This document shows, in pieces, positions 43,801 through 58,800 of a stretch of 64,000 bases of DNA (positions are counted from its first letter, which is position 1; every line of letters starts with the position of its first letter). Where the stretch lies: assembly GCF_965638725.1 (NCBI RefSeq), contig NC_134949.1:44792151-44856150 (forward strand). The letters are read 5' to 3'. Source of the stretch: Aptenodytes patagonicus. Lineage: Eukaryota > Chordata > Aves > Sphenisciformes > Spheniscidae. The translations under genes were made by a program, and so were the position numbers. Below the pieces are notes generated by a model. The model saw nothing but the letters and a program-made list of their open reading frames with translations. It had not been told where the DNA came from and did not search any database.

Positions 43801-46800
43801 AGGAGGATGGCTCAGAGTAACTATCAGGGGAAATGGAAATGGGTCTTGTTGTGCACGGTCATGGGGACCAGGAATAGTTTTGGTGCAGGGGCCTTCCAGG
43901 TGATTTGATGCAGTCCATTTCAGGTTGATTTTAGAGAGATTGTGCTACTTGGATACATCCCACAAAGTATTTCCAGTTGGAAAAGGGAAGTTTTTATGTC
44001 ACTGTATGAGGCATTAGTAAGACTTAACCTAACCTGTTCCTTGCGCAGTGCCATTCACTTTGAGATCCATTAGTTCAAACTCCAGACATGGAGAATGACT
44101 GGCGGCAGGAGGGAAGAAAGAAATTAGCTTACCAGCGAAGACTTAAACAATTTGTTTTGCTTAGTCGTGCAGCTGAAGGCTGGCGTATACGTCTGTGGGG
44201 AGCACAGAAGGGTAACTGTTTTCTCATAGAACATCAGAGAGGGAATAAATAAAAACCACAGGGAAGAAGAGCTATTTAAGTGAAAGGGCCAAGCTTTATA
44301 AAAAAAAAGGATTTAAACTGGCCATGAATAAATGTAAGAGGGAAATAGTTAACTACCCAGCACTTCACCCTGGTAAATTTTCCAGTCAGACTAGTGGGGG
44401 CAAAAACCCCAGAGTGCTTTCAGCCTGGAACGGGATCAGTTCTTGGAAGGGACGATGCGACGTGACAAGCTGCAGTAGCAGAGTGCTGGGTCAGATCCAG
44501 GGCTTCTTATAGTCCGATGCTCCCTGGTTCCTAAACAAGACAGGAAGCAGATCAGGCAGATCCACCTCCTCTTTTTTTTGGGATGAACTGAAATGCAATT
44601 CTGAAGGATCTCAAGGAGAACATGAAATCCATAGCAGCTGGAGTGGCCACAGTGGGATGATCGGGGTGAGGCACAGAGCATTAGTTAAGAGAGTGGATAA
44701 AATGGAGGGATATTGCATCTTCGACCTCTCCAACTATTGGTATTTGAAAAAAGTGAAAAGGACAGGAGTGCTCTCTGTCCCCTCAGTCTTCCTTCCAAAT
44801 GTAAATGCAAAACTTCCCAGGTGGAGCCCCGCTGGTTCATTGGCACTGCAGGGCATGGAGAAGAGGCCAGCGGTGATCCCACAGCACAGCTGTATCCTTC
44901 CCAATTCCCCCAGAAGCCATGCTTCTCCTCCCCACTGTGCTGGTTACTGCAGTCACTGCCTTCCCCACTGGCCCAGGCTGCCGATCCCTCCTGCAGCGCA
45001 AGGGGCTGTGCCGTGTGCTGGCTGAGCTGCAAATTACTCTTCTGTATTAAAAGTCCCAACCCAATGTTAGGCTGCAAGGCCTCAGGATCGTATCAGCTCA
45101 TTTGTAAAGCACAAACACCCTGATTTTGCTTTTATGTTTCTCTGACAGATTCAAGCTGCCTCTCCTTGGTCGCACCTTCATGGGCCCTTGACGCGGAGTC
45201 TGCCAGGAGGTCAGTGACGTGCTCCTCACCCGCAGGAGGAGAGATGGTCCTGAAAATGCTGCCTTGCTACCAGCTCTCCTGTGTTACCATGAGTTGTGGA
45301 AGCCCTCCTCATTATGTCCCCTACAAAACCCTGCCCTGTCTCATTTTCTCCTTTTATCCATGTTAAATCATGGAAAATACCTGTTAAAATTGTACTTTCA
45401 AAATAATGCCTTACAACCAAATCTGAACAGCTGACTAAGCCAATCCTTTGATTATTTTTTTTTAAAGTTTAGTTCCATTGCAATTTTTCTTCTCTGCCAC
45501 TTTTTCTAGCCTTGGCAGAGGGTGTAAGTATGTCTGAGAGGCGTGTAACTGGTTATGTGAAAGGACAGGGGTGCTCAGGCAATGAGCACGCAGCTGCTCC
45601 TGGAGGGTTTTAAGCATTGTACAAACATGTAAAGCAGGTCCAAGTTACAGAAGTTGTTTTGCAGAAAAGTTCATTGTATGCAACCGAACTTTGGTATCCT
45701 TCTTGGAAAATTTGTATGCCTGGGTAGGTGCTTTCTGTTGTGTTTTTCCATGTAATTGAATATATGTAATTTTACAGCTCACAATTCTAACAACGACAAA
45801 GAAGTTTTCCACATTAGTGCTGTTCTATAAACAGTATTTGCTGCTTTGTCGGTATTTTCAGAGTATCTGTGTATATTTGGAAAGCAATTCTTAAATGGAA
45901 AAAATTCAAAACTAAGCATGGAAGGGAGTTTCCACAGTGAAGGCTGATGTTCTTAATCGTTGGTAACTTCTATGTGTACTTTACTGTAAAGGTCCCATTT
46001 TGTTCCCATTTAATGTCCCTAGCAGCTTTACCATGGCTTCATTGGGAGTGGAAGGGCCCGTTTATTTCATTTACTTCCTGCATTTTGCAATGCTTTTTAA
46101 TCTCTGTCAGCAAGATTGTAAGCGCTTGTATCGAGGGTTTTAATCCTCCCCCAAGAAGGAAAGCAACTATCTGCAAAACCTGATGAAATTTTGGGTTGGG
46201 ACTACATTTCTTCTCCACTTTTGGAGAACTATGATTCAGACCCACCTCAGCGAATGGTTAGTAGATGACAGTGAGGTCTTAGCTTCCAAACAGACTATAA
46301 AACCCTTTAATGAAACTGCTTTTGGAAACAATTACTAATTATAACATGAAACAAGCCATTCCCATGGAATCGTAAGTCTCTGACTTCAGTCACCTCTTAA
46401 GCAGAAATAACCTTTTAACTGACTTTTTTTAGCATGGGGGGGAAGGTTATTTATGATTGGTTTTGACTTTGTAAATTATATATTCTGGGCTGCTTATAAG
46501 CTGAATGTACCCTTTGCTGTAATGCTTAGGAGGGAGGAGCTGAACATATGTATAAATTGTGCTGAATTTAGTCAATTAGAATAATCTGTGTCCTGTGTAT
46601 TTCGAGATCAGCAGGGCTGGGATTTGGTTTCTTTACATGGGAACTTGACCTTTTGTTTGCTGGGAGGAGGTTGACCTTTTGCTCCTTTGTTAGTTTACAA
46701 GTCTCAAACCAAACGAGAGAGAACCTTGCTTCTCTTTTAACCAAGGAACACAAAGGGTAAAATTAAGTAAATGTTAAAACCTGAAGATTGTTGGTGTTAA

Positions 46801-49800
46801 TTTTCTTAGCTAATATAGCTGCTTATGATTTAAAAATAAACAGATTTAATGTGGATCTCTCAGCCTGTTTGCAAAATACTGTATCTACTAAAAGGCTGCT
46901 ATGCTTCCTTACAGGTTCATGTCCTCAGGAGTGCCTTAATGGAGCAGCCTGCACAGAGTCAGGTGACTGTGACTGTCAGTTATTTCAGGCTCAAGGAAGC
47001 AGGTGCCAAATTGGTAAGTTTTGGGCCAAAAGAGTCAAGTTTCAGCTTCAAGTGAGATTTAAGGTGCAGGTTTTTAAAATAATACTGTTAACAGCATATT
47101 TGTGATTCCTCTGTAATAGGACTGTCATTCCACTAGTAGCTAAGAGGATTAAAATGATATGCGTTAGGGATATATATAGAGCAACATCAGGAATGCCTAC
47201 ATTTTAGCACTTGGGCTGTAATGATACATAGATACCATAACAGATAGATCACTGTCTCGTACATCAGTAGCTAGCCAGGTTTTTTATAGTTAGCTGAACA
47301 ACCAAAAAGTCACTGCATTTTTCTAACAAACTGTGACTTACCGCAAATAAAATTACCAACTATTTCAATGCACTGGTTTCTGGAAGCTGCTGTATGTAGG
47401 GATCAACAAGAAGAATTGTTTTCCAGGATCTGCAGTAGATCTAAATCCCTTGCCTCTACCTATAATTAAAATGTCTCCACTGAAGCAAATTAAAAACTTA
47501 TGATGATCGCATGTGACTAAAACTGCTGCCTAAAGATTAAAAAAAAAGTAGACTTCATTTAAAGTTGAAGAAATGAGGTTATCTTTTGTCCTTGCTATGT
47601 ATTTCCTTTGTAAGCTCTTATTTCCTTTCTGAGCTCTTACTTTTGTAGCTGCCTGTGACACCTGTCAGTTTTTGATTATCGTGCTTGTTGTAAACTCAGT
47701 GTGTTCTCTCCAGTACCTAACACTGGTAAGGACCGAGATGGGATTTGCAAATCATGGGGACAGTATCATTTTGAAACATTTGATGGCATCTACTACTACT
47801 TCCCAGGAAATTGCTCCTATATTTTTGCAAAAGACTGCAGTACTCCAGCACCCCAGTACACTGTTTGGGTAAGTACGTCTGTAGCTCACATAAATATGTC
47901 TTTCATCGTAAGTAAAATAAGTAGAGAGACAATAAATGGATCAAACCATTGCATTGCTTACTTAAATATAAGACTATGCTGCTGGAAAATGTCTAAGCCT
48001 ATGTGCAGTAACTCAAAACACTGATGAAATGATAATCAACAGAGTCAGTATATTAAAAATAGTATTTCTTACGTCCCCTATCCTAAAAAGGATCTCTGAT
48101 CTCTCCTTTCTGGGAGCAAAAGTGGGTCTTAAAGCAGACCTTGGAAACTTCAATAAACTTTAGCTGTCAGATTGTACAAAAACTTGAGTTGCTGAGTAAA
48201 GTGCAAACAGCTGTCACCTGCCTGATAGCTGGGCACCTGAGCGTACTGGGCCTTGATTCACAGCCATCAGCACGTTACGGGGAGCTGCCTCCCTGGCCCA
48301 TGGAAAACTCTGTCCCCTCTGGGGATTTGCATTCTAATTTTGGATTACCTCTACATCATGCAGAGAAGATTAACAGCTCAAAAGCCTTCATATTGACCTA
48401 TGTATGGAAGGCACTCTTTTTAGTAATTTCCTCAAATTGCTGAGTATCCATGGTTAATGACTTTGGGTCAGGGAGAGTTCAAACCTATACCCTCTTTGAA
48501 GGAAGATGCCCTATTTCTCAGGCTATTGGTTACTGTGGGGAGAGCATATGAGCTCATTATGTTACTTTTTACACAATGGTTGGGGTTTGGTGGTGATTGG
48601 GCAGGGGAAAGGGGACAAGAGGGGTCCTAATTCTGAGCTGTGGTGGTCACAGTGCTTGCAGGGGCAAGGGCAGACCTAGATGCTGATTTCTGCTCCAAGG
48701 ACTAGTTTTTGTTTATAAACACGACCTCCTCTCCGCCCAGATAATGGCATCTAGTGAAGATAAATCTGCCATTAAAACTGCCATTTCTATTCACTCAGGA
48801 TATAGACAGATGCTGTTACATCCTCCTTCCATGATTTCATTTTAATTCTTTGGATTCTGTGTGCAGCTATGATCTTTTAAGAGTTTTCAGAAAATGCTGT
48901 AACAAAGCCCAAGATTATATTAAAATCTAGAATCAATATTTCAGTGGATTCCAGTTGCTCTGGAAAGAGAGAAACTAACATTCAATTGCTGGAACAAATG
49001 TCATGTTTTGCTAAAAACTGAAAATGTTTACTCAGAAAAGTCTTAAGTAATGTTGAAGCACTGCAGTCACTACAGGCTGGGCAAGAGAGAGCCAAGACCC
49101 TTGCCAAATCCTCACGTTATGGTCCTTCTGGCTTTAATAATCCACCTCTCTAGAGGAGAAGAAAACACAGGAATTATTTTGATTTTCCTTGATTGTGTTT
49201 CTGTCTTGGGCCAGGTTTACATAGAAACCATCTGTCAATACTAGTAACATTTATGATGTCTTTAATTATGATTTTCTTTATACATGTAAAAACTCTAATG
49301 CTTTTCCTGGTTTGGTTTATTTCACTCAAAGAGACAGTAACTGGTTTTTACTTCCAGGATGAAGTGTCAGTGTAGGAAGATTAATTCGAGTACGTGTTAG
49401 CACTATTATGTGTTTGCCAACAGATCTTTTCTACAAAACCGATAGCTCTAGTTACTTTTACAGCCTCCATTACTTATGTTGGCAAAACATTTCCCAGTTA
49501 CTAATCTATTTAGCTTTACAGCACTGTCAAGTAAACTGGTAATGCAACTCCCATCCTTCTCAGAGAATGGTGACACACATAGTCATAGGAGTCATATTTG
49601 AGCTATCTAAACTCTGTCTACATTTTTATTTAGATAATGGTAGGTATCTAAGATTCACAACACATTCCCCTGTCTCCTCAGTGGTGTCTAAAACCAGCTC
49701 ACATGCTTTTGAAGCACCGTAGTCTAGGGCATCCCATAGGTTTGGGTGGCTCAGCCCCACTGAGATTAATGAAAGCTGTTGAAGTTTTGCTCAAGCCCTT

Positions 49801-52800
49801 GGGGTAGGTATGTGCTTAAAACTCACTTAGACTATGTGAGTCTAATTCAAAACTGTGTAGTAGTTAATTGCTTAGAGCATATGCACAGAAAGTTGGAGAC
49901 CTATATCCCTATCATCAGTTAGAGTAAATCTGAACCCACAGTTTTCAAGTCCTGAGAGCATGCCCTGGCCAACGAAAGCTGTGTGGTCTCTGGGGAAAAG
50001 GACCGTCCTGCCCGAGTCGTACTCTGCCATGCCGAAGGCTGGGAATGCAAAGGAAGTCTGACTTCAGGGGTACCCTCCTTTTTGCCAAACTATAAAAAGG
50101 AAGAGTGATGGCTTATCATGCCTGTTCCAAGGTCTGATTACACATTTTTTGTGCGAGATCTAGTTTTATGCCATAAAACTGTAGACATGCTGAGATAGGA
50201 GTTGCATGGTTTTCATTTCTGGAAGCATGCATCCGAGATCTGTTTAACACCTCTCTCTGGTAGTGGGCAGTCATGGAAGTCATACATTGCCAATATCTGA
50301 GCCACAGTTTTGCAAATCTCTCTCTGGCTGACTGAAACTTGTATTTCCATTGTTGTGTTCAAACTACGGAAGCTGATACGCGATTCAAACCAATGCCCTG
50401 GCTCACTATGCTATATATGCATAATGGGGAGAGGCAGACTTCAGAAAAGCCTGCCCTTCTCCATTAGCGGGGCTAGAAAGCCAGTGCGAAGTGGGTTTCA
50501 ACAGATCCACATAAGTTAGATGCCTGCAGTAATCCATGGGAACACTCCAAAATCTCAACAAATCCTGAGTGGTTCAGGAAGGCATGTTGCAGTTCATCTG
50601 GTGCCAGTCTCAGCTGGCATGGAGAATGCTGGTATTACTCTGAGGTTTTGTATTGGTTTGTAGTCCCCTCTTGTAGATCAGACCTCTAGAAAGAGAACAA
50701 CAGGGGTGTCTCCTCAGTGCAAATAACAAGCTCCTATGTTGGCAGTTATAAGATAGCTCACTACAGTGTGAAGTTCATCTACGTAAAATACCTGAGTATT
50801 TTATCCAGTATTTAAACCACTATCTTGTGATGCTTTGTGCTATTAAACAGTTGCTGTATTTGTATTTCTCAGTAGTATTTGGTAGCGTGAACTTCTAGTT
50901 TTGCGTATCTTTGTAATTGTGATTTTTTTTATATTCTAAGTATTTATCTGTAAAGCTCTTTCAGTGATTGGTGCATAGAAATGTAAAATATCATACATGA
51001 GTTTATAAAAAATTGCATGAAATTATTGAGAACAAACATTTATTCTTATTGTGTGTATATTTTTCACCTCTAAGGTTCATAACAGTCCTCACTGTTATGG
51101 TTCGGTATATACTTGTCAGAGGTCCATCAGCTTATTTTTTTCAAACCTAGAAGAAATAACTATTTCAGGACATGAAGTAAGAAAAGAAGGAATCAAGTAA
51201 GTGTTCTAATGTGGGTTTTAAGATTTTATTGCAAAAAGATAGCATGGAGTTTGGGAAATTGATGCTTTTTACACCAGCCAGAGAAAATAATTTGATATAT
51301 ATCTTTATTAATCCCTCGCTGTTCTGTATTGGGGCTGATAGAGCTCCAGTGTGAGCAGATGTGCTGGTGCTGATGTAATACCTGAGTGAGGATAGCATAC
51401 ACTCCCCACATGAAACTTGTGTTCAACTTCCCAGCTGTAACCTAACAGTTACCCATCCCTACTTTGTATAGACAAAGTCTGCATCAGACAATTGTAGCTA
51501 ATTCTTGGTGCATCCTGATACCATTTTGAACAAGGCAGTCCTTATTTATTCTTCATAGCTGTACTTAATGTAAGACATAATCTACTTCTAGACAAGTATG
51601 AACTGGTTGAATCAAAGATCTTAAGTCCCCTTTGCCCCTTTGGGGCAAAAACTCCACAAAACATCTCAAGGTACATCAAACTCCCAAATTTACCAGTTGT
51701 TTAATAAGTAAAAAGATGAGTGCAAGGCTATCAGAAGTATGTTTTACTGGTTGATAAAGTACAGAAAATTTCAAAGAGTTGTTAAGGTGTTCTTGCCATC
51801 CCCTTTGATGTAATGCTATAGCCGTTAGCACCTGAGACTGATAGCTACAGTGATGCTGTTCATCCCAACAGAAGCAACTTTGGAAGATTAGGATTAGATC
51901 TGTGCTGCAATATTATTGTCCAGCGGTCTTTGGCCAAAGAAGGAAAATATATAGTATTTTGGTCAATAGGATTTTCTGTACTGCAATTTCCTCCATTTGC
52001 AGACGTCTAACCCAGTGAGGACCCTGTGCCCAGAAGGGCTGCTGGTGGTCACAGTGTCACATAGCTCCTTGCACAACACAGCATGCTCATGAAATCACGT
52101 ATTCCTCAACGTGCCCATGCTGGGCTTTGAAAAAGTTGTACAAACTTTTGGTTTGTTGTACAAACTATTGGTACAACTGATAGAGGTATAAAGCAGAAAA
52201 GCATTCATTTTTGATGGTCGATATAGAGAAGGAAACAGAAGAAAAGATAGTAAAAACATGATGAAGAATTGAATGGAAGTGACTGTATACACCTGTGAGA
52301 AAGGACTTAGCGAGTTAGAAGGTGATGTTTTATGTGGTATTTTTCTAGCACTAACCTCATCTCATCTGAGATCTTTGAAGCAGGCTGTTTATTTTTCCAG
52401 ATTAATGTTGCCTCAGACAGTTGGAAATGCTTTCCTTGAGAGACTGGCTGACTATATTCTGGTGAAGACTACCTTTGGCTTTTCTCTTGCTTGGGATGGA
52501 AACTCTGGTATTTATATTAAGCTGACAGAAGATCATAAGGGAAAACCTTGTGGCCTCTGTGGGAATTTTAATGGCAATAAATATGATGACTTGATACTGC
52601 AAAATAGTAAGTAAATAGCTTAGAAATACACCCTTACCTTGTGTGAACAGCTTCCATGTTCACTTTAAATATAATACTGTAAAAAGGCAGAATTCTGTTT
52701 CAGTTATTTCAGTAGAGAATAGAATATCTGCTCTACTTTTCCTCATCGTTAAAGATGCTAAGGGAAAAGGTCCCAGTTCAAGAAAGTATTTATATGTATG

Positions 52801-55800
52801 CTTAAGCCTTTTCTTGCTCAGCAAAGCACTTGGGGTATGTTTATCTTAGCTGATGAAAGTGCCTTCAAATAATAAATAAATAAACAAATGCTTGTGGTTT
52901 TCTCTATGTTTAAGGATGGAGGGAGAAGGAGAGAAGAGCCAAAATATTAACATTTGGAAAAAGCACCATCTCGAGTCATTCGTTTATATGAGCAACATAA
53001 AAATGCTAGTTGAAATATGTAAATTTCAAAACTGTTGCCAGGGAGTTCCTTATATCTCTCTGTTGGTATGGTGTATCATGGGCCTCCGACTACCCTGTAG
53101 GATGAGGAGTTGCCCAGTGCTGCGTCTGAGGCAGAGATGACTTGCAAAGCTGGTAGAATATTCTGTAGTCTATGTAGAGAATACTCTATAGGGACTTTTG
53201 TCCTACTTGCAACTAATGTGAAAAAAAAAAAAAAAAGAACAAGCTTGAGAATATGAGGAATATTTTTCTCAGTCTCTGATAAAACCAAAGATAGGACTGT
53301 TTTACTGTTACCATTAATTGCTGAGAGAATCTAGTCCCATGGCCCAGCATATTCTTAAGTCACAAAAGTTGTCTCACTGTAACTTTTTTCCCCTCCTCTG
53401 TTTTTCCCCATTTTTTATGGTTGATAGCGGAGCTTTTTGACTTTCTAAGTGAGGGAAGATGCAGTGTACCTATCTTTGTATAGTCTTTAAAAATCTGCCC
53501 AATATAAATTTCTCATACCTGTTCTGCCATGAGAGCAGCAAGTTCCCCATTTCATGCATGAACTTCTGCACACCAGAGTATAGTATGTTTAATAACTAGT
53601 TAAAACTTGTGATCTGTAACAATGGAGAAAAATGGAGTTTGGATGAGATCATTAATTTACACGATCTCTAAAAAATAGTAATTTCAATATCTTTAAATGT
53701 ATTATCTGTTATAGAAGATTTCCAGCTCTTAGCTTTCTTCATTTCCAGAGCTACACTTCTTCACCATCGTCATTTCTTCTAGCATTTTTCTTTATCAGAA
53801 GTGATAGTATTATTGTCGTGTACGATTGAGAGTGCTATGAATCATTTTAACCTTGAACCAGTTGTATAACATGGTACCTTGACTCTGTGCAAATACAAAG
53901 CACGAAGTTCTGATACCTTCACAAGAATAGACTGCTACTTCAAATTACTTCTAAGCCGCAACATTTTTCTAAGTGTTTCCAAACCTTATAAATCGTTTGG
54001 GATGATGGTTTATCTCCCCCAGCTAAACTACTTCCCCCCAGAGCGTAAGGGAAGCTCTTACATCAATCCTGAGTCTTCCAGAGTCTGAATGCTCTCTATT
54101 TGCAATGCCCCAAATAAATAAGTTGCTGAGAGGCAGGTAATAATCCATTTCAAAGCACAGTTTAAAAACAAACTCCTTTTCTGTTTCCTTATCTTCATCT
54201 TTAACGGCATCTTTGTATTTCTTCAATATACAAGGCTGTATCTGTGTATAGAACTGTTTCAAGGACATTTTATTTTGTGGCATTTTTTGAGGACTTAGAA
54301 ATTTTTTTCAAGCCATGTCAAAATGTAAATAAAATGTTTTTAATGTTTTTGCAGAAGCAGAGTTATGTCAACAGGTTTACCTCTAGACCAAAACCCAGCT
54401 TTTTATGTTTGGGAAGGATTTTCTGCATAAAGAACTATTCTGTCAGAGAGGGAGAAATGTCTTAAGTATCCTTGGCTCTTAAGTAAAATAGACTGGTGGT
54501 TAGGATCTTATCTTTGTTTATCTGTGGAGATCCAAGTACAAATATCTGTTTAGTGTGCTTGGGGGCTTTCCACATTGCAGAGTGTCAAACTTTGTACATC
54601 TTGTGCTAGAAGAAGTTAGATTAAGTTTTGGATAGTACAGCTCTGTGAAAAAAACTGTAGCTGATTTCATTTCAATACCCTATCTCCTAACCATGCATAG
54701 ATATAGATAAGCATAGCATAGATACCGATTACTGTAAGATTCTTCAAGGCTGGGGCAATGTACCCTTTTTAACGTACTTATGAACACAGAGAAAATGTAA
54801 TATTTAGGTCTTGCTGCAAAGATATGGAAAGTTTGGGTCTGTTTCTTTACTGCCAACCTTCTTGTATGTTCGTGTATCTTCCTCAGCCTGTTGCCATGAC
54901 TTCCAGTCATGCATCTTGTTCATTAATTCTCCCATGCTCATGCTGTGAGGAGAGCTGGGCATGTAGTGGTGTGTTTGTTGCAGGGCTCTTCTGCAGCAAG
55001 GGAAAAGGAGGGAGACAATAGTGCTAACTGACCTTTGTGAAACATGATGAAAGCCTTAAACTGTTTTAAAGAAATGTATTTTTTCTTAAGTATTCAATGC
55101 ATGATGTTTGTCCTTATTTGTGTATTTGTTATAAAATTGTCAGTGATTGCACTTAAAAAAAATCCCAACCTTGTCATATATTTTTAATCTTTTCATGTAA
55201 ATGTAGTATAAAATACTACCTGAAATTAAAAAAGAAAAATAACATTTTTCTACACCACCCGTACTCTGAACAGATCTGTAACTGAGGTAATGAGCACATT
55301 GAAAAACTACCAGAAATTTCCAAGCTGTCTTTTGTGTTTCTGTTGACAATTTTTTTTTCCTGGATGCTCTTCCAATGTTTTCATGCAGTCGGTGAATATA
55401 CGGAAGACATTGCTGAATTTGCAAATAGCTGGGCTGTGCAAACCTCAGATGATGTAGCTTGTGTACCTGCTGCCTCAGATTTTTCCAGTCCTTGCTCAGC
55501 TGATGCAGAATCCACTGAGGTAAATTAATAATGTTTTTTTAATATATATGTGTGTGTGTGTGTATATATATATATTCTTAATCTTCACTGCCTGGTGATA
55601 GTACAAGAATCTAGCAATATACACCACGTTGAAAAAAGCCTTAAATGCATTGAGGCTTTGAGAAAGGGAAGATTCAGATCAGAACTGCTGCTAGGCAATG
55701 TCTGAAGATCTTCAGAAGTTTAGCCTAAAAGTACAAAGGCTCAGATAGGATGTGCCAAGTGGCACAGGTCTGCTGGCAGAGCTCTTCATTGCTGCATTAA

Positions 55801-58800
55801 ACTAGGGTTCAGTTTCCAGTCCTGGCATCTTACACCTCATTATATTGGAAATTGTGAAATACTGCAGAAGTAACATGCTTAGCTCCTGCATTGACACAAA
55901 ATGCTTTTTTTGTCATTTCACACTCTTTCATCCCAGCTGGTTTAGGAGCAGCATGCAATCAAGCCAGCCTAGGCAGAGAGGACAAATTTTAGAAAGAATA
56001 ATAAAGGAGACATAATAATAAATTGAGACTGTAAGATTCTCAGATTTAAATGGGGATATAAAGGACCCTAGATTAGGGAAACAAAGCTAAAAAGGATTAT
56101 GCTTGTTCAGAAAGTATTTGCTAACTGTTGTTTACTGATTCTCTTTAATGTGCAGGACATATTCTTCAAGTGCCAAATATTCCTACAGTTTCCTTTTCTC
56201 AGCTGTCATGAAAGCATAGATCCGTATTCTTATATTTCTAGCTGTATGAATGATCTTTGCAGGTAAGACTGGAGTTCTTGTGTATTTATTTTTGACGCCT
56301 GAAATGAATGCTCACTGTTTCATTTGAGACCAGAACTGAGCAGCATTGAGGGAAGTTAGGAGGAACCAAGCTGCGACAGAACAAGGGGGAATGGCTTTAA
56401 ACTAAAGGGGGTAGATTTCGACTAGATATAAGGAAGAAATTTTTTACGCTGAGGGTGGTGAAGCACTGGCACAGGTTGCCCAGAGAGGTGGTGGATGCCC
56501 CATCCCTGGAAACATTCCAGGTCAGGTTGGACGGGGCTCTGAGCAACCTGATCTAGTTGAAGATGTCCCTGCCCACAGCAGGGGGGTTGGACTAGATGAC
56601 CTTTAGAGGTCCCTTCCAACCCAAACTGTTCTATGATTCTATGATTTTAAGTTCAAAGCAAAAGAGAAGGGGTTTCTCAAAGGGTGATTTAGTATGGAAA
56701 CAAAGGGTACAGAACCAGCCTGCCAAGGGATATTTTGATTGCTAAAGGTTTACATAGATTCAAGGAAACACTAGACCTGGAAGAGAAAATCCATGGAGAA
56801 TCACTAATGACAAAAGAGGAGCTGCTAATCACAAAAACCCTGAAACCTGTATACGGAGGTCCTGAATCAAAAATACATGGAGATGATACTAGGGGGAAAT
56901 ATCAATGGTACTGGAGGAGCTGGACCATTTGTCTGACACAGTTGGACTGTTTTTATGAGCAATCACTATGGTTCAAATTAATAGAACTTTTCAAAATTGC
57001 TTTATTTATGTAAATTCAGAGTTGTCAAAAGAAATTCAATTCTCATTGGCTTGGGTGCGAGTTACACCCCCTCAGCTGTTGGCATTATATGCAACCTGGT
57101 ATTTTCCCCTTAGCTCTCCAGACTCCTGTTTAGTTCTTGTCATTCAAGTTAAACTGGTGCTCCAGAGTGTAATTGAATAGATGACTGAGCAGTGTACCAC
57201 TTCCTTTTTAGTAGGGTTTTGAAATTAAGAAGTAATTGTCATAAATAGCAGGATTTTTACCAGATACTATTATGGCCTTCTCAGAGTATCATCAATTTAA
57301 TCAAAAACATACAGAAAGGATCACAAGACTAAAAGTAAGAATCACTCAGTATAATTCAATACAACTTGTTAGTTCATTTTTGATGAATTCTTAGTTTTCT
57401 GCTTTACCATAAAGTCAAGATGGAAGAATTTGTGTTTGTAGGCAAATCTCCGAAGTGTGCTTCCTGAAGTTTATGATCTGTACATTGATTTTGCTCAGGG
57501 AAGAGGTGAGTTGCCTCTGTATGGTCTCTTTGTAAGTCAGGAGTTTATTGTGGCTTTTTCTTAGCCAAAGAAGAATAATGAAAAGCAAATTTTCAAATGT
57601 GATATTGAATCAGTGTCATGGTGTTAAGGCGGATTTGATTTTTGTCAGCATATGTGCGTTGATGTGAATTGTGTGAATATTAAAAACCTTGAAGGAAGTT
57701 TCTGTGTCTCAGAACCTCATTAATTTAGGCTTATTTTGTTTATAAAAGAGACCTCTCTTCTTGTGGCTTAGTGTGAGTTTATGAAGTTTTTTGTGAGGCC
57801 ATAGTATATGCCAAGTATTCTTTCTATTAAGACCCATTTAATTGGATTAGATAAGGAGAGCTGGAGAGACTCTGATCACTGTAACAAAGAGTATAGTGGT
57901 GTTTGATTTGATAACAGATGTGTTGAAAGCAGAATACAAACACAATATAATATATTCTTAAGACCATTAAATTTGGAAGCATGATCTTGTGTGCTGAAAG
58001 ACAAACTCAGCTGATCTGTCACAGTCATGCTTATAATAGAAATGTCATGTTATGACTAGTTCATTTTGGCATCAAGTCCTCCACAGTGAGTGATGGGAAT
58101 TGTTGGACTTTCACAGTAACAAAAGGTTGGTGGTATCTTGCCTTATGTCACTTACATCTGAATAAAATTTGATCTTACCTAAACACTGATGAATGTCTCT
58201 TTACTTGATCCTGGCAAAAGTGCACTGTACAGCTCCTTCTGTATAGACTAAGGCAGAGATAATGTCTTTGCCCAAGGTCACGCTGTAAATCCCTAAGCCT
58301 GTCCACAGTATTCAGTGGATAACGCTTCTGGCACCAAGCACTTCAGCACAAGGTCAGGAGTCCACCAACAGAGTTCTTCTCGCCTAAGTTCGAGGCAACT
58401 GGAAACTTGAACTTGCTACTTGGACCAGAATGTCCAATATCAGTGTAGGTTGGAGTTTCCACATCATGCAGGAAGGAGAGGGCCTGAGACGTGGATCTTG
58501 AGACTGTTGAGTTGTCTATTGTCTTCAAGACAAGGTCATGTTTCTCTTTCACCATAAGCAGCATTTATCTTTTTTGTAATAAATGAGTAGTTTTGTTCAC
58601 TGTGGTAGCATTAAAATGAAATAACTTTTTGTGAGATCAAATGATAAAAACACAACAGTGTATTCAGTATAGCTCGTTCCTTTTCATAGTATTTTCACGG
58701 TGTACCGTTATGACTGAGTGGTGTCAGCTATGTGTGAAGTATCCTGTGCAGTGTCCTGTGGCAAAGATTTGTAGATGGGATTTGAGTTCCTTGATTACTC

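Noticed and set aside
54023..54283. An 86-codon minus-strand frame in otogelin-family intron 8
   Set aside because: No recognisable family, no promoter or splice context; likely chance.
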